A DNA stretch of 14,670 bases, taken from Hymenopellis radicata (Eukaryota > Basidiomycota > Agaricomycetes > Agaricales > Physalacriaceae). The notes under the pieces are model-generated. The model made no database searches, was not told the origin of the DNA, and worked only from the letters and a program-made list of their open reading frames with translations. Shown here in pieces: positions 7,189-14,670 of the stretch (its first letter is position 1; each line of letters begins with the position of its first letter). The position numbers were made by a program, and so were the translations under genes. Location: positions 1 to 14,670 of the forward strand of contig JADNRX010001090.1 in assembly GCA_015501595.1 (NCBI GenBank), read 5' to 3'.

Positions 7189-9486
7189 TTAAGGTCTGCG
7201 ACTTGCGTGACTTAGAATCCATAAGGCACTTTTGGCAATCTTGTCATAGACTTTACTGACACTGCCTCTTATCGCATTAAGTCTATTATGGAATTTCGTT
7301 CCCAAGTCAATTGGGTCCCTTCGTGAATAGAAAGGTAAGACACGGAAGCCCGCGATCTTTCCGTCTAAGAGGACACCGTTTAAGTCACATAGTACATAGT
7401 TCCCAGCAGTAGTCCTTGTAACTACCACATAAGGTCCCATAAACCGTTCCTTGAACTTTGAGTTGAGTTCATCTTCTATGCGAGTATTCCTGACTAGTAC
7501 CATTTCCCCAGTCTTGAATACCCAGTTTGGCATTGTGTTCTTGAACTGTTCCATGAACCGTTCTGCAGCCTTCTTCTTAGCTGCTGTTACTCTTTTCTTC
7601 ATGGCTGCTACATCTTGGGCGTGTTTAGCTATAAGTCTAGCCCTGTAAGCCACTAAATCTGAGTGTGATATTATCTTGTCTGGCGAATCAACAAGCCAAG
7701 TCACCTCCATGTAGTCCAACGGAAGGATCGGTTCGCTTCCCGTCACCGCATAGAAGGGTGAACAACCAAGTCCACGTTTGACTGTAATCCTCTCTGCCCA
7801 TAGGACTTCATATAAGTAGGCAGGCCACATGCTTGGGTCACCCTTACACACTTTAAAGAGTGATTGTCTTATATCCCAGTGACCACGTTCTACTTTTCCA
7901 TTGGCTTGTTTGTTGTAGGCTGTAATGAGAATGCCTTTAATGCCATACTTTTCTTCTACGTATCGCATTGCTTTCTTAATAGATGGACCGTTATCTGTAA
8001 CGATTTCTCTAATACAACCCCATCTTGATAGAACTTCTTCAAATAGCCAGTCTCCTAAGGTTTCAGCTGTTTCTTCTTTAAGTGCTCGGGCTTCAGGCCA
8101 ACCTGATAAACCACATCGAGCTACTGTTACTGCGTTGTAACCGGAATACTTATCGTCTTCCGCAGCTAATCCTTTCTTAGAAGTCTTGCCATCTTTGTTT
8201 GGTGAGCCCGTCGACTTAGGCATCCGGAAGGTATCTACATAGGCTTTCTCAAAGATCCCTGGAGTTGAGGTGATCCTTGGTTCCATATGTATATTCTTCT
8301 TTTGCCTCTTCTGACAGAGAACACAGGTCTTGATATACCAATTGATATCGATTTCTGAAGCGGGCCACCAGAATCTTGACCGAATCAAATGTCTAACTGA
8401 ATACTGTCCCTTATGACCGTTCTTATCATGTATGACCTTGCAGACAGCCATTCGTTCTGGTTTTTGTAACACTCGCTTGTGTTCTCCTTTCTTGTCTGTT
8501 TTGTAAAGCCTTTCATTTCTAACGAAGAAATCTTTCTCTGCCCACTCTTGCATCTTGTCGAGTAGGAACGGATCCAAGTCCTCGTCTTCCGTGTGCGGTT
8601 TGTTTTCTAAGTAGGGTTGTACGTATGGCAACATGACTTCCCAAGTCTTCTCTCTTTCTGACCGTCCTTGGTCTGGGAAGTTAGGAATGTCTACCCACTT
8701 CTCAATGTCTTCTACCGCTACTGAGGTTGCTTGTAAGATTTCGTCGTTCGTTGACCACGGATGGGTTTCCGAGCTTTCCGTTTTACTGGGAAGCACGCCT
8801 TGTAGGAATCCCGTTCGTGTATCAATGTTATTTCTGAATTTCTCAAAGTCTAGAGGCCGATCTGCTTGTGGCAGCTTCGGGTCCTCTTCGTACTCCAGTT
8901 CTAAAGTATCATCCGGTTCATCGTAGACTATTATTGGATCCTTTTCTGAAGGAGGTCTTCTACTCAAACCGTCGGGTCCATGAACCTTTCCGGGTACATG
9001 TACCAACGTGAAATGATACATTAAAATGTCTTCTGCCCATCTTTGTAGATTGGCATTTGTTAGGGAGTCTATGTTGGATAGCATACCCTTGATGTACTTT
9101 GCGTCTACTTCTATACGAAGCTTTCTACACCCTAAGAGATAGTACCTACAGTGAGCCAACGCTCGATGTAAGCCAAATAGTTCTCTTTTTGCTTGAGAGT
9201 ATCTTGCTTGTGTATCGTTTAGAGTAATAGACATGAACTTGGCGAAGTTCGTTTTCTTTTCATCTTCAGGATCCTTCTGTGATAGATAGAACCCAATAGC
9301 CTGGTAGGATGTATCAACTGATAATGTTATAGGTGAGTCCCAATCGTAACGGAGTGGCTTTAACATTGGACAGTTTGTGATAGCATCTTTCAAGGCCTGC
9401 ATTGAAGCCTTTTCTTTTGGTCCCCACTGGAAGGGTATCGCGCCTTTATTTAGTCTATTCATGGCATATGCTTTAACTGCATAGTC
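7189..9486 (-). CDS. Pol C-terminal part: RNase H and integrase
   Basis: An uninterrupted frame. It covers the end of RT, RNase H and the complete integrase. Residue numbers count from the Met at 9462 (757 aa). The RNase H acidic residues are D50 (SVDTS), E94 (KRELFG), D120 (VDAK) and D164 (HGPDGLSRR). The integrase zinc-binding HHCC motif is H345-x4-H350 and C380-x2-C383. The catalytic triad is D410 (AYVDTF), D490 (VTDNGP) and E525 (NGKVERGHW), with 34 residues between the last two. The C-terminal GPY module is near residue 676 (ERFMGPYVVV). RNase H degrades the RNA of the hybrid; integrase inserts the cDNA. No chromodomain is present, and the tail after GPY is about 80 residues of unknown role. 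The frame is separated from RT upstream by one shift at an A run on the minus strand (forward TTTTT at 9487-9491). Translation as a separate protein is unlikely: in an intact element it would be the end of a Gag-Pol polyprotein. Confidence 0.9.
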   Translation of the reverse strand, partial: DYAVKAYAMNRLNKGAIPFQWGPKEKASMQALKDAITNCPMLKPLRYDWDSPITLSVDTSYQAIGFYLSQKDPEDEKKTNFAKFMSITLNDTQARYSQAKRELFGLHRALAHCRYYLLGCRKLRIEVDAKYIKGMLSNIDSLTNANLQRWAEDILMYHFTLVHVPGKVHGPDGLSRRPPSEKDPIIVYDEPDDTLELEYEEDPKLPQADRPLDFEKFRNNIDTRTGFLQGVLPSKTESSETHPWSTNDEILQATSVAVEDIEKWVDIPNFPDQGRSEREKTWEVMLPYVQPYLENKPHTEDEDLDPFLLDKMQEWAEKDFFVRNERLYKTDKKGEHKRVLQKPERMAVCKVIHDKNGHKGQYSVRHLIRSRFWWPASEIDINWYIKTCVLCQKRQKKNIHMEPRITSTPGIFEKAYVDTFRMPKSTGSPNKDGKTSKKGLAAEDDKYSGYNAVTVARCGLSGWPEARALKEETAETLGDWLFEEVLSRWGCIREIVTDNGPSIKKAMRYVEEKYGIKGILITAYNKQANGKVERGHWDIRQSLFKVCKGDPSMWPAYLYEVLWAERITVKRGLGCSPFYAVTGSEPILPLDYMEVTWLVDSPDKIISHSDLVAYRARLIAKHAQDVAAMKKRVTAAKKKAAERFMEQFKNTMPNWVFKTGEMVLVRNTRIEDELNSKFKERFMGPYVVVTRTTAGNYVLCDLNGVLLDGKIAGFRVLPFYSRRDPIDLGTKFHNRLNAIRGSVSKVYDKIAKSALWILSHASRRP

Positions 9487-10973
9487 TTTTTATGAAGGCA
9501 CGGAAGATTCCCGTGGTTCCGAGGAAGGACTTGACATGAGTTAAGTTTTCACAGTCCGGCCAGTCCTGAATAACCTTAACGCGGTCAGCGGCAGGCTTCC
9601 GTCCCGCGTACGAACATACATGTCCCACTACTACTATCTCGTCTGCGCAGATAATAGCTTTGAGACCAGAGAATGTGCCACCGGCGTATTTCATACGTTG
9701 AATGATTCTATTCATATTGTTAAGGTGTTCCCAAATGAATCGTCTGACTTTAGGATTCTCCGGAAGGACTTCCGGGTTTCCGTCCTTGTCCTCGTAACGA
9801 GTACTGGGCCCTTTGACTGGTACATCATCAATGTAAGGTCTGGTATACGCAGGTATCTCATCTCTGAGAATGTACGTTACATCTTCATGAAAGATGGGTA
9901 CTGAATTTGTCCATCCCATGGGTAAGGTTCTAAGTCTTAAGGCTCCATAGGGTGTGGAGAACGTAGTCATATCTCGTGAAGAGATTGCTAACAGTCGTTC
10001 ATCATACCCTACATACAAGTCTAAAGTTCCTCACAGGCTAAGCCAGCGAAAGCTTCTGCCAACTCTTCCGTTGCCGGAGGTAAACCTGAGTGCGCAATAG
10101 TTACTGCGTTCAAAGGTTCTAAACTATGTACTAGCCTTAACTTCTTACCATCTTTCTTAAGTACACAAAACCATCTTGATCTGTATGAAGAGTTGGATGG
10201 TTCATATACTCCGTATCTATCTTGTTCTTAATAATCTTACAGACTTCCTCGTATATGCCCGGAGGGATTGGGATGTTCCGTAACACCCATGGTGTATGCG
10301 GAATGATAGGCATGTCAACCGGTGGGAAGAAGTCTTCACGAAATTTCCCTTTTTCCGATTCATCCCATGCGAAACCCTCATTCTGAAGGCACATCAAGTG
10401 GTCTACAAGCTTTCTTTCCTCGGGCCATAAGAAATCTCCCTTATGGTCATTCTGTACTTGCTCCCGTCTTTCCGCTGTGTACCGGCCTGTAGGTACAAAG
10501 TCAGGAGGATGCATAGACAGTTTAGGTAGCGTGGCTAAAGGATCCCCTTGTATGTCACGGATGATCCGGAACTCATCCGGTAGGGTCCCGAGATGCGGTT
10601 TTGTCTTTAAGGCTACTGGTTTGTATTTCTTAGCCACGAAGGCACCGTAGACATCTGGTTTACGCATTTCGAATAATCCTTTAGGCTTGTGCATTTTCTT
10701 AAGTCCTTGAAGGAACACTTCTTGTTGTTTATTAATATACCCTTCAGCCCTAGATACTGTAAACTGATTAAATACGCTTTGTAGTTCATTAGGTACTCCA
10801 TAGAACAACTGTGGAGTATCTAAGACTAGGCCATCCTCTGCTTCTTCTTGTGTTAACGGTTTTTGAATGTTAAACACTTTACGGAAGCCTTCGACCTTCC
10901 GTCGCGCATGTAATTCGATAGGGTGATCTCTTGGTGCGGGAACCCATATAGGTTCTTTGGGGTCCCGGTACAT
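9487..10973 (-). pseudogene. Reverse transcriptase, split by frameshifts
   Basis: Three consecutive frames together cover the RT. First, 10973 to about 10212 is a 278-aa frame from MYRDPKEPIW, with the conserved run LPDEFRIIRD and IPPGIYEEV before the fingers. Second, about 10210 to 10032 carries RSRWFCVLKKDGKKLRLVHS and the LPPATEELAEAF motif. Third, about 10031 to 9487 carries YGALRLRTLPMGWTNS and the catalytic YIDD (nt 9824-9835, PYIDDVPVKG). The YIDDVP variant and the WEHL..MNRIIQRM thumb are typical of a fungal gypsy group as I know it. Shifts occur near 10211 and 10032, each looking like one missing G on the coding strand, and at 9487-9491, looking like one extra A. Outside these points no stop codon interrupts the RT, so the gene is broken by indels only. 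Confidence 0.88.
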
Positions 10974-11158
10974 AAATTCTTTTCTAAGTGTTTGACTGCT
11001 CGTTGAAGTCCTTCATTCGACTTCTTCAAGTTATAGACTGGTCAAGTCACTTTGTGTAAAACTGGTCCTTTGTTCTCCAGGTACATAGGTCTCTTGTATC
11101 TTGTACCCCACTTTGCTATTACCCGTAATGTAGAGAGCCACCTCTCCTTGATCCGGGA
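10974..11158 (-). pseudogene. Protease to RT linker, frame-shifted
   Basis: The segment reads as two further frames. One, from about 11180 to 11035, contains ELIPDQGEVALYITGNSKVG. The other, from about 11034 to 10977, contains YNLKKSNEGLQRAVKHLEKN. They connect the protease C-terminus with the RT N-terminus. Shifts are seen near 11180-11183 (T run on the coding strand), 11031-11038 (no homopolymer) and 10974-10976 (T run). The sequence is an ordinary polyprotein spacer with no motif of its own. Confidence 0.65.
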
Positions 11159-11801
11159 TCAATTCCTCGAGCGGCTCTGAAAACCCTCTTGTTGAACAGG
11201 TCGGAGATACCTGGGCACTTCCCCTCTGGTGTAGGTCGGCATCGTAATCTTCCTTCCGTTACTGGGATCGGTGATTGTAGCTGCTACATGGCCTTCTGAG
11301 TTCGAAGTCATAAGGTTGGATACCACTTCGAAGGGTCTTCCTAGTAGTACCTCATAAGCAGGTGCTTTGAGTATATGTACTTGTAGATAGTATGTAATCC
11401 CTTCGAAGGTGAACGGAAGGTTCTGTGCTAATCCGACCGTGGTCGTTCGGGTCTGATCGGCGCTTTCCATCGTTATCTGGATGTTAGGTTGTAAGGGATC
11501 CCTAATTCTAAAGCTGCCCTAAGTGACATAGAGACGATTTGTGACCCGGAATCGAGTAAACACTCCTTCCGGCCGGCTCCTCCAATGATTGGCCATACTG
11601 TTCTTAATTCTTCGCTCTCTTTAGCTACATTTGCAGCATTATAGTTTACGTTGAAGTAAGGACCAGCATACCCATTGTTAAAATGGTAGAGCTGTACCAC
11701 TGGATCATGTACTACTATGGCACCCTTAGGTAGGCCCTTGTTTTGGTCTAGATTGATCGTATAGTCAGATGGCGAAGTTGGTGCAAACTCTAGCTGCACA
11801 T
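11159..11801 (-). pseudogene. Retroviral-type aspartic protease, split by a frameshift
   Basis: Two frames: 11799-11473 with the active-site motif ECLLDSGSQIVSMS (DSG codons at about 11545-11553), and 11470-11159 with the rest of the fold (ITYYLQVHILKAPAYEVLLGRPFEVV), including the LLGRPF motif expected after the second hydrophobic strand. The enzyme would act as a dimer to cut the Gag-Pol polyprotein. The break lies at about 11487-11488, where a C run on the coding strand seems one base short. The residues before the active site (11799 to about 11560) are a spacer rich in Asn/Tyr. The upstream join to the gag-linker frame at 11815 needs one more shift. Confidence 0.82.
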
Positions 11802-12480
11802 TTACTTTGACATTCCGCCTTTTAATAACTCTAACAAGTCCTTCTGCCAGGCCTCATTAGTAGCCAACATCTCAAAAGGTAAGAAGTGTTTCCAAAGTGA
11901 CCGCCATTCTGGGTTTTCGTTCAACATGGATCTAATCTTCGAGATTCTTTGGTAAGTTCTCTGTTTCTGTTGTTCGACTGGATCAGTTGAAGCAGCTACT
12001 GGCTCTGGAGCTTTAAGCTTCTTCAATGATCTTGTTTAGTTCTTGGTCTTCTTGGTCTATACCTTTGCTTAGAGTAGTAGCTTCTTTCGGTGTCACGGAA
12101 GGCTGTGCCGGTTCCGGTTCCTCTACGAATGTTACTTTCTTCCTCATAGGTATGACTACTTCCACTTGTCTTTGGGAAGGTCTAGGTGCGTTTCCGGCTT
12201 GGAAATTGGGACCAGGTTTAGGTCTGGTCTCCACATTATCTGATTTTTCTATATTAGTTTGTGAACGAGTGTTTGCATATTGGCTCTCAAGAGGCTCTAC
12301 TGTTACACTAGTAGGCCCAGACTTTGGCGGAAGCTCCGATTTTATTTCCGGAAGAGGATTATTGGCACTCCAACTTTGTCTTTGTGACTCTATTAGGTGC
12401 TCTAATAATTTTCTTTCCATCGTATTAAGTGTCGCGTCTTCCTTCTTTTCCAAAGTCTTGTCTATCCTCGAGCTTAATCG
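11802..12480 (-). pseudogene. Gag C-terminal/linker region, two frames
   Basis: The first frame runs from about 12480 to 12013. It is hydrophilic, with KKEDATLNTMERKLLEHLIE, then Pro/Ser/Lys-rich segments and KKVTFVEEPEPAQPS. The second (12026-11802) contains RTYQRISKIRSMLNENPEW, WKHFLPFEML and WQKDLLELL, a helical, Trp-containing stretch preceding the protease. The two frames overlap by 14 bases, and the shift there has no obvious homopolymer. The next shift (11815-11816) is at a G run on the coding strand. Whether this belongs to Gag or to the start of Pol in an intact element cannot be told from this copy. Confidence 0.65.
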
Positions 12481-14207
12481 AAATTTGCCTGGGTCTCTGA
12501 GCCTCTACTTTGATCAATCATGGTCTGAGGGCTGAACATTTCTTCTTCGTCTTCAATAGCGAAGTTCTGAGTCTTGATCATGGCTGAAGCTTCTGGGGGC
12601 AACTTGCCATTCATTTTCTCCATCAACTTCCAAACTTGCCAAGCGGGCCAAATGCCTGCTTTAGCTTTACTTCCAACAGACACCCCATTTCGTAAGAAAT
12701 AGAATTTAACACCATTCGGCTTGTAAATCCATCCTTCCGTTTCCATCTTCTGACAGTGAGGACACTCTCTGGCAAAGTGACCTTCTTCACCGCAAAAGTA
12801 ACAGAGGTTTCCGTTGTTATTATGATGTTGATGTTGATGTTGATGCCCCGGAGGGCCTCTACTGCTTCCGGGTTGGTTTCTAATCAACATTCCGTTAGGA
12901 GCCACATTACTGTGTTGCATAGTAGGTGGTCCTCCCGGATAGTTGGGGGCTCCTTGAGCTAAATGTTGTACTACGTGGTAAGGATAGCTTATAGGTTCAC
13001 TGGCATAGTCATACTGTTGGACATGTTGGGTCCTGACTCCCTGATTCCCTCTAGCTATCTCTTTGAACGCCGCCAACAGTTGTTCGTGGTGACGAACTTG
13101 GAGCTGTTCTTGAGCAAGACGTGCTTCTCGTTGTTCCTTAGCTTCAATCTTGAATCTATCCATAAGTAAGGCCAAGTTCTCATTTTGTTGTGATAAGTCC
13201 TCAGTCTTGACTCTGGAGGTTGAAACTGGTACCAGACCCCGCTCATAAGTGCGTCCGGAAAGCACATCTGGTGCTTCCGTGGTCTGGCCGAAGACGTTCA
13301 TATCTCCGAAATGAGTGCTAATGGCACCAACTACCTCTTCTAAAGTCCAGCGTAGTCCAACTGCCTTGGCTTTATCGGAAGACTCCGGATGTGCCCGTTT
13401 CAGTTCCACTTGTACACTAGCCCATGCTGGGCCTAGGATACAGGAAATGATCTGGTCTATAGCATATTTTTCCGTTATGTCCTTATTGTTGATCAAGTAA
13501 AGCATAACATGCATGATGACACGTTTGAACTCAACCCAACTTGCTTTGTTGTAGATCTGACTAGACCTATACAGGTTGAGCTTCTCTTCTAGTTCTCTGG
13601 TAGTGTAACGTCTATCATCTGCACCAATACCATAACTTTCCATAATAGCTTTCTTGAACTCCGGATAAGCACCAGCCGCATACTCTGGCATGGCCATCCA
13701 CTGAGTTCGGATGTCTTCATCTACATAACTGACGGCAACTTCAATTTGCAGTTCCGTGTCTGTGACCTTATTAGCTGGAAAGATCCAGTCTAGGGCGTTG
13801 AAATATTTCTTAATACCACCTGGTGTGGCATTAAAGTCGGGTGCATGTCTGGTACCCGGAATGGGTAGATGCTTTCCGTCTAGAGCGTCTGAGACGGCTT
13901 TCGACGGGTATTTAGTCGGGTCTAATCCCATTTTGGGTAACTGTTGTCGTAGATCTCTAAAAAGAGAATGCGGTTGTAAGGAGTAGTCTGGAAGACGGAA
14001 GTCCTCGTTTTCGTCTCCGGATAGAGGGTCCGGATAGGGAACTAGCGACTTAGGGGCCGCTTTTGGTGCACTTGGTGCTTTTGGGGGGTTAGTCCTGATA
14101 GGAGGAGTAACGGGTTCCGGAAGGACTTGTGTCTTCTTCCGTAACGGGTGTTCTTTTTGGTTAGACTGAGCTGCCTTAGCGATATTTTTGTCTAGCTTCT
14201 GGACCAC
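12474..14207 (-). CDS. Gag: capsid-like domain and CCHC zinc knuckle
   Basis: A 577-residue open frame. Residues 1-60 are Pro/Lys-rich and basic. Residues about 128-300 look like the retrotransposon capsid fold: GIKKYFNALDWIF, QIEVAVSYVDEDIRTQW, AYPEFKKAIMESYG, and a long helical segment ending GAISTHFGDMN. Residues 345-390 are a Gln/Glu-rich coiled coil. The nucleocapsid knuckle is C469-x2-C472-x4-H477-x4-C482 (CYFCGEEGHFAREC, nt 12762-12803). It is preceded by a His/Gln run encoded by a short GATGTT-type repeat (about 12823-12845). The product would assemble virus-like particles and bind element RNA. No ATG starts this frame: it is open from about 14207, and the sequence upstream continues in another frame (14208-14538). 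The frame ends at 12474 through an apparent one-base loss in a T run (forward AAA 12481-12483). Confidence 0.9.
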   Translation of the reverse strand: MVQKLDKNIAKAAQSNQKEHPLRKKTQVLPEPVTPPIRTNPPKAPSAPKAAPKSLVPYPDPLSGDENEDFRLPDYSLQPHSLFRDLRQQLPKMGLDPTKYPSKAVSDALDGKHLPIPGTRHAPDFNATPGGIKKYFNALDWIFPANKVTDTELQIEVAVSYVDEDIRTQWMAMPEYAAGAYPEFKKAIMESYGIGADDRRYTTRELEEKLNLYRSSQIYNKASWVEFKRVIMHVMLYLINNKDITEKYAIDQIISCILGPAWASVQVELKRAHPESSDKAKAVGLRWTLEEVVGAISTHFGDMNVFGQTTEAPDVLSGRTYERGLVPVSTSRVKTEDLSQQNENLALLMDRFKIEAKEQREARLAQEQLQVRHHEQLLAAFKEIARGNQGVRTQHVQQYDYASEPISYPYHVVQHLAQGAPNYPGGPPTMQHSNVAPNGMLIRNQPGSSRGPPGHQHQHQHHNNNGNLCYFCGEEGHFARECPHCQKMETEGWIYKPNGVKFYFLRNGVSVGSKAKAGIWPAWQVWKLMEKMNGKLPPEASAMIKTQNFAIEDEEEMFSPQTMIDQSRGSETQANFD

Positions 14208-14471
14208 CGTCTACAAGAGAACCTGGGACTAGAGCACTTGGTCTGAGGGTTCTATCCGAACTAGTAGAAGGGTTTCTAGAACTTGTACTAGCACGGGGAG
14301 CAGGAGGTGGGGATAAGTCTTTCTGACTTGCAGTATATCGCAAGGACTGCGAGGTCGGAGTCTGCTTGGCAGGTATTTTGGTTTTTGAGAGCTGGGTAAG
14401 CTCTATAGCGCTTCCGGGTTCTGGTCCCTGGAAGGTTCTGAACAATTTAAGCCCCCTCGCGGTGGGCTCCA
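14208..14471 (-). pseudogene. Gag N-terminal leader frame without its own ATG
   Basis: Between the primer-binding site and 14208 the minus strand is open in one frame and reads Ser/Thr/Pro-rich sequence (QTPTSQSLRYTASQKDLS, then PSTSSDRTLRPSALVPGS) that leads directly into the Gag frame through one shift near 14204-14210. It contains no ATG. The same frame is open back to an ATG at 14538, inside the presumed LTR. Either Gag starts in the LTR, or the original start codon has been lost, or a non-AUG start is used. Confidence 0.55.
14452..14471 (-). other. Candidate tRNA primer-binding site
   Basis: On the minus strand, TGGAGCCCACCGCGAGG starts at 14471. TGG is complementary to the CCA end of a tRNA, and the following seven or eight bases would pair with an acceptor stem of the form GCCCACC. 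It lies between the LTR-like sequence and gag, where minus-strand cDNA synthesis should start. I cannot name the tRNA. The LTR end does not show a clean CA directly before it; the nearest CA is in ATCA five bases earlier. Confidence 0.5.
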
Positions 14472-14670
14472 AAATATGATAGGCAGTGTAGGAATACACT
14501 ACAGAAATAACACAACACACACACAAAACACAAATCAATAAAAGGTACTATACAAACACCAACAGACTGCTGCAGTCTGTCTGGACAAGTAAAAGGATCG
14601 ACCTTTAACACTCGTAACGAAATACAACTTTAGTCAAACACTCGTTGACTCAAAGAGGATCCAAACGGAA
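14472..14670 (-). repeat. Partial 5' LTR, U5 end
   Basis: Sequence upstream of the primer-binding site in element orientation, non-coding, T/G-rich on the minus strand (TTGTGTTTTGTGTGTG). The LTR start lies beyond the window. It contains two inverted repeats: ACAGACTG-CTG-CAGTCTGT at 14562-14580 (8-bp arms) and AGTGTA-GGAA-TACACT at 14485-14500 (6-bp arms). The assignment rests on position only, because no second LTR copy is available for comparison. Confidence 0.55.

Larger units (their letters stand above)
6890..14670 (-). mobile_element. Ty3/gypsy LTR retrotransposon, internal region nearly complete, frames broken
   Basis: On the minus strand the order is LTR end, primer-binding site, gag with CCHC knuckle, protease, reverse transcriptase, RNase H, integrase, purine tract. 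RNase H before integrase is the Ty3/gypsy order, and a GPY module in the integrase C-terminus also fits that group. No chromodomain follows. The visible part is about 7.8 kb, with the 5' LTR running past the window edge. All catalytic motifs that I checked are intact: DSG, YIDD, RNase H Asp/Glu/Asp/Asp, integrase HHCC and DDE. Even so, about eleven short indels shift the frame between 14208 and 9487. Base composition appears more AT-rich than the host genes to the left (judged by eye). The element has the same orientation as the gene at 5190-6587 and lies just upstream of it. Confidence 0.93.

Noticed and set aside
12474..12480. Programmed ribosomal frameshift between gag and pol
   Set aside because: It cannot be distinguished from the other ten shifts, which occur at arbitrary places including inside RT and protease, so one shared cause (indel errors or decay) is simpler.
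12026..12535. 169-residue plus-strand frame opposite the gag linker
   Set aside because: Antisense to the retroelement polyprotein, with Ser/Leu-rich chance composition.

Overview
The window looks like nuclear DNA of a mushroom-forming basidiomycete (Agaricomycetes). The reasons are very short GT-AG introns (about 47 to 58 nt), tightly packed GC-rich genes, several protein families that I know mainly from that class, and a Ty3/gypsy retrotransposon whose RT, RNase H and integrase resemble the fungal elements. I judged all of this by eye and ran no database search.

Left part (1 to 6.6 kb): four host-type genes, none of them housekeeping. Two consecutive minus-strand genes (1-571, cut by the window edge, and about 730-1378) each encode an RNase H1 N-terminal/viroplasmin-like domain, which only becomes visible once short introns are removed. 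Divergent from the second, across a gap of only 191 bp, lies a plus-strand gene (1570-4267, four exons, 844 aa) with an HMG-box-like middle, an acidic/Lys-rich linker and a Trp-rich C-terminal domain. A convergent intergenic stretch of about 920 bp follows. It holds three near-identical 158-bp tandem repeats with CACGTG cores, a 32-bp repeat and a block of degenerate TGCC-based short repeats. A minus-strand two-exon gene (5190-6587, 447 aa) with a novel-looking seven-cysteine cluster and a C-terminal coiled coil closes this part.

Right part (about 6.9 kb to the window end): one Ty3/gypsy LTR retrotransposon on the minus strand. In its own orientation it reads: end of the 5' LTR, a candidate tRNA primer-binding site, gag with a CCHC knuckle, aspartic protease (DSG), reverse transcriptase (YIDD), RNase H, integrase (HHCC, DDE, GPY), and a purine-rich tract. 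All catalytic motifs are present. The gag-pol frame is nevertheless interrupted about eleven times, always by apparent one- or two-base indels and never by a substitution to stop that I could find. The 4.9 kb of neighbouring host coding sequence shows no such indels. That contrast could be an assembly or polishing artefact in a repeat, or very recent damage. No 3' LTR matching the visible end of the 5' LTR is found next to the gene at 6587.

I see no CRISPR array, rRNA, tRNA gene or bacterial-type system. The most original features are the cluster of lineage-specific nucleic-acid-binding-type genes, the tandem repeat array, and the indel-only decay of the retroelement.
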